A DNA stretch of 64,000 nt from Hydrocarboniclastica marina (GCF_004851605.1 NZ_CP031093.1:434001-498000); one strand, 5' to 3'. Shown: positions 27,072 through 33,684, counted from the stretch's first letter. Numbers and translations: made by a program. Notes: generated by a model from the letters alone, not told the origin.

Positions 27072-28740
27072 CTGTAGAAAAAGTCCCAAAACTGCCAGTC
27101 GGGCTCTGTTAGCATCGAGTTATCTGAGGCCCCGACAAGGACCCGTCTCCCATGCCCCGCTTCAAGCACTACAACTACGACCAGGACGCCATGGTCGTGA
27201 TCAACTACCAGGACCAGCTTCAGCCCGGCACCTTTGAACACGCCGTGCATTACTTGATCGAGCACAAGCTGGACCTGTCGGTTTTCCACCCCAAGTATCG
27301 CAATGACGACACGGGACGACTGGCTTATGACCCGGCGATACTGCTGAAGATCATCCTGTTCGCCTACTCCAAAGGCATCACTTCCAGCCGTGAAATGCAG
27401 TGGTGCTGTGAGACCAACATCATCTTCAAAGCGCTTTCCTGCGATACGGTGCCTCACTTCACCACGCTGGCGAAGTTCGTCAGTAGTCACTCCGGCGAGA
27501 TCGAAGAACTGTTCGAACAGGTGCTGTTGGTGTGCCATGAGCAAGGCTTGCTGGGCAACGAGCTCTTTGCCATCGACGGCTGCAAAATGTCTTCCAACGC
27601 CGCCAAGGAATGGTCTGGCACGTTCAAGGAGCTAGGCGAGAAGCGGGAGAAGTTGCGACGGCTGATCCGCCATCATCTGATCGAACACAATAGACGTGAC
27701 GAGGCAGAGACCGAAGCCGAACTGGACCGGGCCATTCGCCGGGCGAAGACGCTCCTCTCGCTGGATGAATCCCTGAAAAAAGTAGATCGCTTCCTAAAGA
27801 CGAACCGCCCAAGGATGGGCCGGGGGAAGCGGAGCAAGGAAGTGAAGAGCAACCTCACCGATAATGAAAGCGCCAAGATGACGACCAGCAAAGGCACCAT
27901 CCAGGGCTATAACGGCGTCGCCACGGTGGACAAGAAACATCAGATCATCATCGATGCTCAAGCCTTTGGCGAAGGCCAGGAACACCACACACTGCAGCCC
28001 GTTCTAGAGAAGGTCGAAGCGCGCTATAAGAAGCTGGGCATCGCCAGGAATATTTACCAACAAGGCGCTGTCGTCACCGCCGACACCGGCTTTGCCAATG
28101 AAGCGAACATGCAGTATCTGCATCAACGGCAGATCAACGGTTATGTGCCAGACAACCGGTTCCGCAGCCGAGACCCGAAGTTCGCACAGCAGAAAGACAA
28201 GTACGGGAAGCGCCACCAAAGTCCCGTCCCATCAGACTGGAAAAGTGTAATCCCGGCCAGTGAGTTCCAGTTCGACCCGGTGACCATGACCTGCATCTGC
28301 CCAGCGGGAGAAGCCTTGCGCTATGAGGGCACCAGGACCGACCAGAACGGCCAGGCTCGTGCTCACTTCCACGGGCGTTTACTCCAGTGCCGGCATTGCC
28401 CAAAGAAACAGCAGTGCATGCAGAATCCGGAGTCTGCAGATCACCGCAAAGGCAAGGGCCGGCAGGTCTCCTATACGATGGAGTTGAAACGCGGGCCTAC
28501 GTACACCGATTGGATGAAACTCCGCGTCGATAGCCAGCAAGGCAAGGGGATCTATAGCCACCGCATGTCAGTGGTAGAACCTGTGTTCGGCAACATCGGT
28601 ACGAACAAGGGACTGAACCGCTTCAGTTTGCGAGGCAAGCAGAAGGTGCAAGGCCAATGGCAACTATACTGCCTGGTACACAACATCGAGAAGTTGGCGA
28701 ACTACGGACAGTTGGCGGCGTAAAGAGGGCGGAAAGAGGT
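27068..28740 (+). mobile_element. IS1182-family insertion sequence, right end lost
   Basis: Left end begins near GAGGCTGTAGAAAAAGTCCC, right at the attC 6 right core; the transposase follows. The matching inverted end (GGGACTTTTTCTACAGCC) is not found after the transposase gene, where instead a repeat array starts. So the element seems truncated at its right end although the transposase is intact. Boundaries are approximate. Confidence 0.7.
27152..28723 (+). CDS. IS1182-family transposase
   Basis: A 523-residue DDE transposase. The N-terminal domain of the DUF772 type (MPRFKHYNYDQDAMVVIN, YDPAILLKIILFAYSKGITS) is followed by the catalytic elements FAIDGCKMSS, VTADTGFANE and SVVEPVFGNIGTNKGLNRFS. 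A cysteine-rich insert (CRHCPKKQQC) lies near residue 415. Length and motifs are complete, with no frameshift, so it could be active even though one end of its element appears lost. Confidence 0.9.
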   Translation: MPRFKHYNYDQDAMVVINYQDQLQPGTFEHAVHYLIEHKLDLSVFHPKYRNDDTGRLAYDPAILLKIILFAYSKGITSSREMQWCCETNIIFKALSCDTVPHFTTLAKFVSSHSGEIEELFEQVLLVCHEQGLLGNELFAIDGCKMSSNAAKEWSGTFKELGEKREKLRRLIRHHLIEHNRRDEAETEAELDRAIRRAKTLLSLDESLKKVDRFLKTNRPRMGRGKRSKEVKSNLTDNESAKMTTSKGTIQGYNGVATVDKKHQIIIDAQAFGEGQEHHTLQPVLEKVEARYKKLGIARNIYQQGAVVTADTGFANEANMQYLHQRQINGYVPDNRFRSRDPKFAQQKDKYGKRHQSPVPSDWKSVIPASEFQFDPVTMTCICPAGEALRYEGTRTDQNGQARAHFHGRLLQCRHCPKKQQCMQNPESADHRKGKGRQVSYTMELKRGPTYTDWMKLRVDSQQGKGIYSHRMSVVEPVFGNIGTNKGLNRFSLRGKQKVQGQWQLYCLVHNIEKLANYGQLAA

Positions 28741-28840
28741 CCCTGGAAGGGGCTCGCCGGGCACTGGTGAGGCCCGGACGCGAAAGATAATCGGCTGAGT
28801 CCGAGATTAGGCGGAAAAGCCAACGCGAAGGCCTGACTCC

Positions 28841-29040
28841 AACTAAATAGGACACCCAACCCAAAAAAACTCAACAACACAACTAAACAGGACACCCAAT
28901 CCTAGACAACTAAATAGGACACCCAACCCAAAAAAACTCAACAATATTGCTCTCTGCCAATTCGCGAACTAAACAGCGGGAAACTAAACAGGACACCCAA
29001 CCCTGTAAAACTTAAAAATAGTGCTCTCTGCCAATTCGCA
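28841..29040. repeat. Array of ACTAAAYAGGACACCC repeats
   Basis: Four copies of a 22-base unit containing ACTAAAYAGGACACCC (28841-28862, 28881-28902, 28908-28929, 28982-29003), with a fifth broken copy (28968-28979). A longer duplication includes GCTCTCTGCCAATTCGC (28949-28965 and 29023-29039). A diverged inverted copy (TTGGAGTTAGGTGTCCGGG) lies at 30250-30268, beyond the REP transposase gene. The repeats thus bracket that gene and are probably its terminal or target sequences. Confidence 0.7.
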
Positions 29041-29155
29041 GCGCGTTAGCCTGGCTCAGATCGGCTATTTGGCGCCGTCTTAGCACTAGGGCAGGGTACA
29101 GATGGCGGAATCAGTATATTTGAGCGGGATTTGGCGGGATGGTAGTGACAGGAAA

Positions 29156-29177
29156 GGCCGGGCAGTGCCGGTTTTTT
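29156..29177 (+). terminator. Possible terminator hairpin
   Basis: GGCCGG-GCAGTG-CCGGTT followed by TTTT. It would stop rightward transcripts running from the array or IS towards the REP transposase gene, which lies on the opposite strand. Confidence 0.35.
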
Positions 29178-29196
29178 ACTTGAAGGAGCTGAGCGT

Positions 29197-30177
29197 CTAG
29201 CCGAAGAGCGCTTTACACCGCGAGACGCCACTATTGCGTCGGTAACCCAGTTGCCGGCAGGCGGCCTTTACGGCATAGGCGGTGCCCACCAGCCCCTTGA
29301 AGCGGCTTTCAAAGTGCAGGCTCATCGAGAGCCAGTGTTTCGGTTCGATTGCCAGCCGTTCCAGGATCGGCGGCAGGTCCTGAGCAACCGCACCGCGCTT
29401 ATCGTCCCGAACTTGTCTTCCCGTCCAGTCGACAAGTTCCAGATAGTCGTCCAACCGGAACGGCAGGCCTTTGGGCATCTCTTCCCGTGGGTTCCCTGCG
29501 AAGGGCAGCAATTGAACCGGTTGGCTTCCCGTCGCTGTGTTGCGCTGTAGAATGCGCTGGCGAATGGAGGTGAATTCGCTGGCCTCTGGGGTGTCTGCCA
29601 TGCCGGCCCTTACCGGATTCAAGTCAACATAGGCCAAGCAGGCCGCCAGCGCCTTCTCGTCCAGCAGTGCCTGGCATTTGAAGCGACCTTCCCAGAATCT
29701 GCCGGTGCAGTTGTCCTCCTGGTTGGCCTGGCGGGCGATGACTTCGTTCAGGCAGCGCATGTACCAGCTGATGTCCTGCAGTCGGCCGCGCCAAACCTCC
29801 ACCTGTTGATGCAGCGCGCTGAGCTCTGCCCGTCCCATCGCGTCGCCCCGACAGTAGCGCTGGCTCAAAAACGAGCCAGTGAAAAGCCCGTGCCAGTGGT
29901 CGATCACCTGGTCCAGCGACCAACTCTCGGCCAGTGCCTGGTCCACATGTAAAACTACGTGTACATGATTGCTCATCACCGCATAGGCACAGACGTCGAT
30001 AGCAAAGCTGTCGGTAAGTTTGAGGATGCGCGCTTCAATCCAGCCACGGCGATGTGAAAAGTCCCGACCGCTCAAGGGATCGCGGCCACAGAGGAAGGCT
30101 CGGCGGACACAACGGGAAACGCAGTGATAGTAGGGCGTGGCACTGAGGGCCACCTGGGTTTTGCGGGGTTTGGGCAC
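29197..30177 (-). CDS. REP-associated tyrosine transposase (Y1, HUH family)
   Basis: A 326-residue Y1 transposase. Features are YYHCVSRCVRRAFLCG (residues 16-31), AYAVMSNHVHVVLHV with the HUH pair His71 and His73, the probable nucleophile Tyr139 in DISWYMRCLNEVIARQ, and GRFWEGRFKCQALLDE with YVDLNPVRAG. These enzymes mobilise REP hairpins by single-strand transfer. The C-terminal extension after residue 230 is longer than in E. coli RayT and is common in marine relatives. It sits between the two inverted sets of ACTAAAYAGGACACCC repeats, inside the cassette array. Confidence 0.9.
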   Translation of the reverse strand: MPKPRKTQVALSATPYYHCVSRCVRRAFLCGRDPLSGRDFSHRRGWIEARILKLTDSFAIDVCAYAVMSNHVHVVLHVDQALAESWSLDQVIDHWHGLFTGSFLSQRYCRGDAMGRAELSALHQQVEVWRGRLQDISWYMRCLNEVIARQANQEDNCTGRFWEGRFKCQALLDEKALAACLAYVDLNPVRAGMADTPEASEFTSIRQRILQRNTATGSQPVQLLPFAGNPREEMPKGLPFRLDDYLELVDWTGRQVRDDKRGAVAQDLPPILERLAIEPKHWLSMSLHFESRFKGLVGTAYAVKAACRQLGYRRNSGVSRCKALFG

Positions 30178-30265
30178 GACGCAGCTCCATCTGCAACTAG
30201 CTGTATATAAAAACAGTATTCGAGCCAGACGTCAAGAGCTACAGTTTGGTTGGAGTTAGGTGTCC

Positions 30266-30308
30266 GGGTTGGTTCGCGGGTTGGTTCGGGTTGGTTCGGG
30301 TTGGTTGG
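30266..30308 (+). repeat. GGGTTGGTTC tandem repeat (G-rich)
   Basis: Four GGG runs (30266, 30278, 30288, 30298) separated by TTGGTTC or TTGGTTCGC. The regular G runs could fold as a G-quadruplex. It lies directly upstream of the REP transposase gene, next to its inverted terminal repeat, and joins the remnant of an attC. Confidence 0.6.
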
Positions 30309-30317
30309 CACTGCTCA

Positions 30318-30384
30318 TCACGGCCCTCCACCGGATGCCCTTTTCGCTGCGCTACAAGGGCACCGCTGAACAAAAGCGTTATGT
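30318..30384 (+). repeat. Partial attC (left core missing)
   Basis: CCACCGGATGCCCTTTTCGC then CTGCGCTACAAGGGCACCGCTGAACAAAAGC and right core GTTATGT (30378-30384), closely related to the right half of attC 2. Its left core is replaced by the G-rich repeat of the REP element, so the element appears to have inserted into this site. Confidence 0.6.
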
Positions 30385-30780
30385 TTCTTTCAGAGCAGGC
30401 TCGAGCCCAAGGAGCTCAACAAAAGGAACAAAGTCGCGATCCAAAAACAGTAAAGGTAGCTCCATCTCTATGCAGAAGGTTGCGATGATCACATCAGCAG
30501 TTTTTCTGATCGTGATGCCCCTTTTTCGAAGCGCTCGGTAGTTGTCGGCGCATTTGGCTGCCATGTCTTTGCCAAACATCTCATACTGCTCAAGCGCCAG
30601 CAGGCTTTGTTTGGTCTGGCGATATTGTTTGTCGTTGCGGATGCCTTGCAGAATTTCCAAAAATATGAGGTCGCCTATAGCGACAGACCCTTGGGCTATC
30701 GAGGCATCCAACAGATCAGTATGTGGGTTAGTGGCTCCGTTGAAATAGTCGATCCAGACGCTGGTATCCACCAGTATCAT
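30379..30780 (-). CDS. vapC: VapC-type PIN-domain toxin
   Basis: A 133-residue PIN-domain RNase. Acidic residues expected in the active site are present: Asp5 (LVDTSVWID), Glu42 (FLEILQG), Asp96 (TADVIIA) and Asp114/Asp116 (LFLDRDF). The start overlaps the stop of the antitoxin gene by four bases. It is transcribed against the attC orientation. Its stop codon TAA lies inside the GTTATGT core of the attC remnant. Confidence 0.92.
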   Translation of the reverse strand: MILVDTSVWIDYFNGATNPHTDLLDASIAQGSVAIGDLIFLEILQGIRNDKQYRQTKQSLLALEQYEMFGKDMAAKCADNYRALRKRGITIRKTADVIIATFCIEMELPLLFLDRDFVPFVELLGLEPALKET

Positions 30781-30971
30781 CGGGCGCTCCGCATTTCATC
30801 CAGGTCGCCTTCCCACTTGATTTTGCCCCGCAACTTTCGAATCTCTTGCTGCTTGCTCAGTTGGACCAGAAGTTTCAGGCCTTGCTCAACGGCTTCTTTT
30901 TTGGTTTCGTAGCCGGAGGCTTTGAGGGCTTCGGCCATCAACTGATCGTCAATGACAATGTTCGTTCTCAT
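30777..30971 (-). CDS. vapB: VapB-type antitoxin (PF09957-like)
   Basis: A 64-residue ribbon-helix-helix-like antitoxin, MRTNIVIDDQLMAEALKASG, followed by a C-terminal part that should neutralise VapC (KLRGKIKWEGDLDEMR). MRTNIVID is the standard start of this family, so I placed the start at 30971 rather than at the ATG 39 bases upstream. The pair has its own upstream operator and therefore does not depend on an integron promoter. Confidence 0.9.
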   Translation of the reverse strand: MRTNIVIDDQLMAEALKASGYETKKEAVEQGLKLLVQLSKQQEIRKLRGKIKWEGDLDEMRSAR

Positions 30972-30981
30972 GGTGCACCTA

Positions 30982-31009
30982 TGTGTATGGTTTCCAGTTT
31001 CTATACACA
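30982..31009 (-). promoter_or_regulatory. vapBC operator (inverted repeat)
   Basis: TGTGTAT (30982-30988) and ATACACA (31003-31009), a perfect 7-base inverted repeat with a 14-base spacer, directly before vapB. Spacing suits binding of two VapB dimers for autoregulation. Confidence 0.6.
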
Positions 31010-31028
31010 ATCTAGCACTTCAGGGAAA

Positions 31029-31106
31029 ACATAACAATCGGCTGCACAGCGACCGATTTTCCGCCGCTACGCGGCTCCAAACCGGCGCGTGAGCCGGGCG
31101 TTAGGC
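31029..31106 (+). repeat. attC site 8
   Basis: Left core ACATAAC (31029-31035), right core GTTAGGC (31100-31106), 78 bases. ATCGGCTGCACAGCGACCGAT and the palindrome GCCGCTACGCGGC are clear. It is the intact relative of the mutated site at 32947-33016. Confidence 0.9.
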
Positions 31107-31121
31107 CCAAAGGAAGTATCT

Positions 31122-31436
31122 ATGACCGTTTCAAAAGCTTTTGCCTTATTCATACAAGAAGCCCCGACTCATGCGGAGGCGTGGATGCAAGTCGCTAAAT
31201 CACTTGATGCCGCCAGCGCACTCGACAAAAAGACCGAAGAGTTAGCATACATCGCTATTCTCGCAGCTACAGGCAATAACTCAGGCATTCCATTTCATGT
31301 GCTTTCAGCAAAGTCACATGGTGCAACGAGACAGGAAGTAATGAGTGCTGTTCTTGTTGGCTTGCCTGCAGTTGGTGCAGTTGTCATTGGTGCAATCCCT
31401 GCTGCGGTGGAGGCTTATGATGGGCAAAACGAATAA
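31122..31436 (+). CDS. CMD/AhpD-like protein lacking the cysteines
   Basis: A 104-residue helical protein. LDKKTEELAYIAILAATGNN followed by SGIPFHVLSAKSHGATRQEV aligns with the carboxymuconolactone decarboxylase / AhpD core (usually GCEYCIAYH), but both Cys positions are Asn/Ser/Gly. The conserved His remains. It therefore cannot do AhpD-type thiol chemistry and may be structural or have another role. AAAGGAAG precedes the ATG at 31122, just after attC 8. Confidence 0.75.
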   Translation: MTVSKAFALFIQEAPTHAEAWMQVAKSLDAASALDKKTEELAYIAILAATGNNSGIPFHVLSAKSHGATRQEVMSAVLVGLPAVGAVVIGAIPAAVEAYDGQNE

Positions 31437-31593
31437 GTCCTGGCACGAGCAAAATCGTATGCCGAAGAATGCAACGCTTCAGCAGCGTATTGCATGGCAC
31501 TTGGCTCATACTGAGGCTTGTGGTTGCCGTCCAGTTCCGCCATCCATACTCAAACTTCTTCCTAAGGATGATGAGCAGAGTATTGGAGCCTAA
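31420..31593 (+). CDS. Small conserved cassette protein
   Basis: A 57-residue protein, MGKTNKSWHEQNRMPKNATL followed by QQRIAWHLAHTEACGCRPVP. The pattern MPKNATLxQRIxWHxxH with a CxCR end recurs, as far as I recall, in small orphan proteins of integron cassettes and environmental bacteria. The start overlaps the end of the CMD-like gene by 17 bases, so the two are coupled in one cassette. Stop codon TAA belongs to the next attC. Confidence 0.6.
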   Translation: MGKTNKSWHEQNRMPKNATLQQRIAWHLAHTEACGCRPVPPSILKLLPKDDEQSIGA

Positions 31594-31669
31594 CAAGTCA
31601 CCGCACGGGATCATGGACTTCTCCGCCGCTCCGCGGCTACAAACTGGCCCGTGAGTTCCGGCGTTACGT
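31588..31669 (+). repeat. attC site 9
   Basis: Left core GCCTAAC (31588-31594), right core GTTACGT (31663-31669), 82 bases, palindrome GCCGCTCCGCGGC. Confidence 0.85.
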
Positions 31670-31677
31670 GAGAAAAC

Positions 31678-32352
31678 ATGGATAGATTTGAACAATATTC
31701 TCGCTTAGGCGGAGATGACAGATTCAGGTGGATCACTGAAAGAAATCTCGATACCTTTGAAACACTTGATCCAAAGTTCAAGAAAATGAGAGCGGAGATG
31801 CATTCATTTCTCTCTGAGTGTGAAAATCCAGAAGATCCTCCTACTGAGTACCACTTTAAGCACCTAGAGCTTGACTCTATCGAGGAAGAGAGGGATCAGT
31901 CATGTATTGTTGCTGTGGTTTTTACAGCTATGTATTTTGAAGCATTCATATATGATTATGCCGCTTCTTGCCTTGGAGATAAGTACTCAAAAGATCATCT
32001 AGACAAACTAGATTTTGTTTCTAAATGGCTAGTTATACCAAAGCTGATCACAGGAAAGGAAATATCTAAATCTGGGCAAGCTTATGAAGCACTAAAGCGG
32101 CTCAATAAAGATCGAAATTCGTTAGTCCACCTTAAGTCTAGAGAAATGAGTTTCAATGCTGAAGAAATGGCCAGCTATTTAGAGCGCAGAGAAACTGATA
32201 TTCAAGAATCGGTAAAGAACTGCAGAAAGGCATTAAAATATGTGCTCAAGGAGCTTTTAGAAATTGATCCTGATCACCCTAAAGTAATGTTAGCCAGTGA
32301 ATCACGTAACAAGTCAAAGCACGCGGACGCAGCAAACTGCGCCGGTGTTTGA
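31678..32352 (+). CDS. Cassette-borne HEPN-like protein, AT-rich
   Basis: A 224-residue, mostly helical protein. Residues 146-151 are R-N-S-L-V-H after EALKRLNKD, an R-x4-H motif as in HEPN domains. AVVFTAMYFEAFIYDYAASC (residues 79-98) is a hydrophobic helix also seen in such proteins. Codon use is clearly more AT-rich than the surroundings, a sign of transfer. The gene ends inside a short attC. Function unknown; HEPN assignment is from the motif only. Confidence 0.6.
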   Translation: MDRFEQYSRLGGDDRFRWITERNLDTFETLDPKFKKMRAEMHSFLSECENPEDPPTEYHFKHLELDSIEEERDQSCIVAVVFTAMYFEAFIYDYAASCLGDKYSKDHLDKLDFVSKWLVIPKLITGKEISKSGQAYEALKRLNKDRNSLVHLKSREMSFNAEEMASYLERRETDIQESVKNCRKALKYVLKELLEIDPDHPKVMLASESRNKSKHADAANCAGV

Positions 32353-32353
32353 A
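32304..32353 (+). repeat. Short attC-like site 10
   Basis: Left core ACGTAAC (32304-32310), right core GTTTGAA (32347-32353), only 50 bases with a CGCAGCAAACTGCG hairpin. It overlaps the end of the HEPN-like gene. Short but plausible. Confidence 0.5.
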
Positions 32354-32379
32354 GCTTTAAAACTGAAAAGCCAAGTCGT

Positions 32380-32392
32380 GGCACCTGGTGCC
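32380..32392 (+). promoter_or_regulatory. Operator-like dyad upstream of RelE/ParE-type module
   Basis: GGCACC-T-GGTGCC, a perfect 6-base inverted repeat, 46 bases before the antitoxin start codon. A likely autoregulation site, by analogy with other modules. Confidence 0.4.
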
Positions 32393-32437
32393 CATCCGTG
32401 TCAAACTTAAGTGATACGTGAATGAGAGGTTTTGCCC

Positions 32438-32662
32438 ATGAATCTCCAGAAAATTGAAGACGAGGCGCTGCACCTTCCCAAAGAGGAGCGAGCTCAATTG
32501 ATCCAGCGACTGGTATTGAGTCTGGAGTCTCCTTCAGAAGAAGAGCTTAGATCCGATTGGTTGCTTGAGGCCCGGCGCAGGGGCGAAGAGATCGACAATG
32601 GTACAGTGCAGGCTGTGTCTGGCGAGGAGGTCATGAGAAAGGCTAGAGCACTGATTAAATGA
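32438..32662 (+). CDS. Addiction-module antitoxin (PF09720-like)
   Basis: A 74-residue protein, MNLQKIEDEALHLPKEERAQ, then LIQRLVLSLE and RSDWLLEARRRGEEIDNGTV with the SGEEVMRKARALIK end. This is the typical addiction module component family (TIGR02574). It should neutralise the RelE/ParE-type protein encoded next; the genes overlap (ATGA). MNLQ was chosen as start because GAGAGG precedes it at proper distance. Confidence 0.9.
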   Translation: MNLQKIEDEALHLPKEERAQLIQRLVLSLESPSEEELRSDWLLEARRRGEEIDNGTVQAVSGEEVMRKARALIK

Positions 32663-32952
32663 ACTATTCTTTTCACCCGGCAGCGGAAGCCGAGTTCCTG
32701 GAATCAGTTGGTTATTACGAATCAAAAGTTCCGGGATTGGGTGGTGCCTTCATAGAGGAATTTGAGGCCCTGGCCAATTTAGTTGGCGAGTCACCGAAAG
32801 CTTGGCAGGTCGAGTTGCCACCAGACATTCGTAGAGCCCCCCTTCACAGATTTCCCCTGTCTATCGTTTACCGAGAGAGGACTGATGGTTTCCAGATTCT
32901 GGCTGTTGCCCATGACCGGCGGCGTCCGCAGTACTGGCTGGGCAGGCTTTAA
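32659..32952 (+). CDS. RelE/ParE-family toxin
   Basis: A 97-residue protein of the RelE/ParE fold: MNYSFHPAAEAEFLESVGYY, then PGLGGAFIEEFEALANLV, IRRAPLHRFPLSIVYRER and the end ILAVAHDRRRPQYWLGRL. The HDRRRPxYW end is typical of the group paired with PF09720 antitoxins. Whether it acts on ribosome-bound mRNA or gyrase is not known. Its stop TAA lies in the attC left core and overlaps the stop of the convergent ccdB. Confidence 0.9.
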   Translation: MNYSFHPAAEAEFLESVGYYESKVPGLGGAFIEEFEALANLVGESPKAWQVELPPDIRRAPLHRFPLSIVYRERTDGFQILAVAHDRRRPQYWLGRL

Positions 32953-33016
32953 CAATCGGCTGCACAGCGACCGATTTTCCGCCGCTCCAAACCGGCGTGT
33001 GAGCAAGGCGTCAAAT
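32947..33016 (+). repeat. Mutated attC site 11
   Basis: Left core CTTTAAC (32947-32953), then ATCGGCTGCACAGCGACCGA as in attC 8, but the 8-base hairpin tip ACGCGGCT is deleted and the right core is GTCAAAT (33010-33016) instead of GTT. It is probably inactive for recombination. Confidence 0.7.
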
Positions 33017-33332
33017 GCCGCTGATAGCCAACCAAGTCCAAAGCTCCGACAATCTGATCTCTGAAACGTGAGAGGGAGCCAATAGGGCTCTTGAGATGTT
33101 TTTCAGGCACGGCGGAAATTTGCGGAGTCAAAAGCAATAGCGCCTGATCGGCAAAGCTGATTTCCGGCGTGAGCCCTTGCATGGCTTCGCCACCGAAGGC
33201 AGAACGTTTGCCCAACGGAATAACAATACGCGTTGCCAAATCGCTCAGAAGGCTGCTTTGAATATCGACAAGGTAAGGGTAGTGAGCCTTGCTGACTTTG
33301 CTGGGGTTGGGGTACACATCGAACTGTGCCAT
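32949..33332 (-). CDS. ccdB: CcdB-family gyrase toxin
   Basis: A 127-residue protein. MAQFDVYPNPSKVSKAHYPY then LVDIQSSLLSDLATRIVIPL and FADQALLLLTPQISAVPEKH match CcdB, which poisons DNA gyrase. Normal CcdB ends about 101-105 residues, near ALDLVGY; here about 25 more residues (QRHLTPCSHAGLERRKIGRC...) are read from the attC because no stop intervenes, and the active C-terminal residues (usually WGI) are not visible. It may therefore be altered in activity. It overlaps ccdA by four bases. Confidence 0.9.
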   Translation of the reverse strand: MAQFDVYPNPSKVSKAHYPYLVDIQSSLLSDLATRIVIPLGKRSAFGGEAMQGLTPEISFADQALLLLTPQISAVPEKHLKSPIGSLSRFRDQIVGALDLVGYQRHLTPCSHAGLERRKIGRCAADC

Positions 33333-33577
33333 CAGAACTCTCTGAATTCGTCGCCGAAGCATCCATGTTGCTCGACGAAATCGTTGTAACTTTTTATCGC
33401 AGCGCGATTATCTTCGACCCATTGTGCGGCTTCGCGTTTCGAAAGCTCTTCTTTCAGCGCTCGTTCCAGGGTGGCAGACGAATTAATGTTCAGTTCCCGG
33501 GTTTTACGTAGCAGATCGCTATTGATTGAGAGGTTCGTTGCTTTTTTGGGGGTGGCTGAATTATAGAGTTCGGCCAT
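33332..33577 (-). CDS. ccdA: CcdA-family antitoxin
   Basis: An 81-residue antitoxin, MAELYNSATPKKATNLSINS, then LLRKTRELNINSSATLERAL and a C-terminal ccdB-binding part (EREAAQWVEDNRAAIKSYND-type, ending FVEQHGCFGDEFREF). The typical PKKATNLSIN and EDNRAAIKSYN patterns identify CcdA. Start at 33577 has GGAGGG before it. Together with ccdB it runs against the cassette direction. Confidence 0.92.
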   Translation of the reverse strand: MAELYNSATPKKATNLSINSDLLRKTRELNINSSATLERALKEELSKREAAQWVEDNRAAIKSYNDFVEQHGCFGDEFREF

Positions 33578-33638
33578 GAGGCCCTCCAGGAAGATGCGGA
33601 ATTCACAGCTTGATCTTATGCGCATGAACATGAGCATG

Positions 33639-33684
33639 TAACCCTTTAACCCTTTAACCCTTTAACCCTTTAACCCTTTAACCA
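33639..33684 (+). repeat. TAACCCTT microsatellite at attC left core
   Basis: Five perfect copies of TAACCCTT (33639-33678), followed by TAACCA. The last copy forms the attC left core CTTTAAC (33676-33682); each copy thus contains a near-core sequence CCCTTTAAC. Confidence 0.85.

Larger units (their letters stand above)
28724..29196. other. Gene-free stretch between IS1182 transposase and REP transposase
   Basis: Holds the 3' flank of the IS, the repeat array, an attC-type right core GTTAGCC (29045-29051) and a hairpin with T run at 29156-29177. No protein gene is supported. The isolated right core may be the last trace of a destroyed attC. Confidence 0.5.

Noticed and set aside
28841-29003. 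A CRISPR array
   Set aside because: The 22-base repeats have irregular spacing (18, 5 and 52 bases), the spacers resemble each other, and no cas gene is near. The repeats instead bracket a REP-type transposase.
33639-33684. Telomere-like repeat
   Set aside because: TAACCCTT resembles telomeric repeats, but only five units exist within an attC context in a bacterial chromosome.
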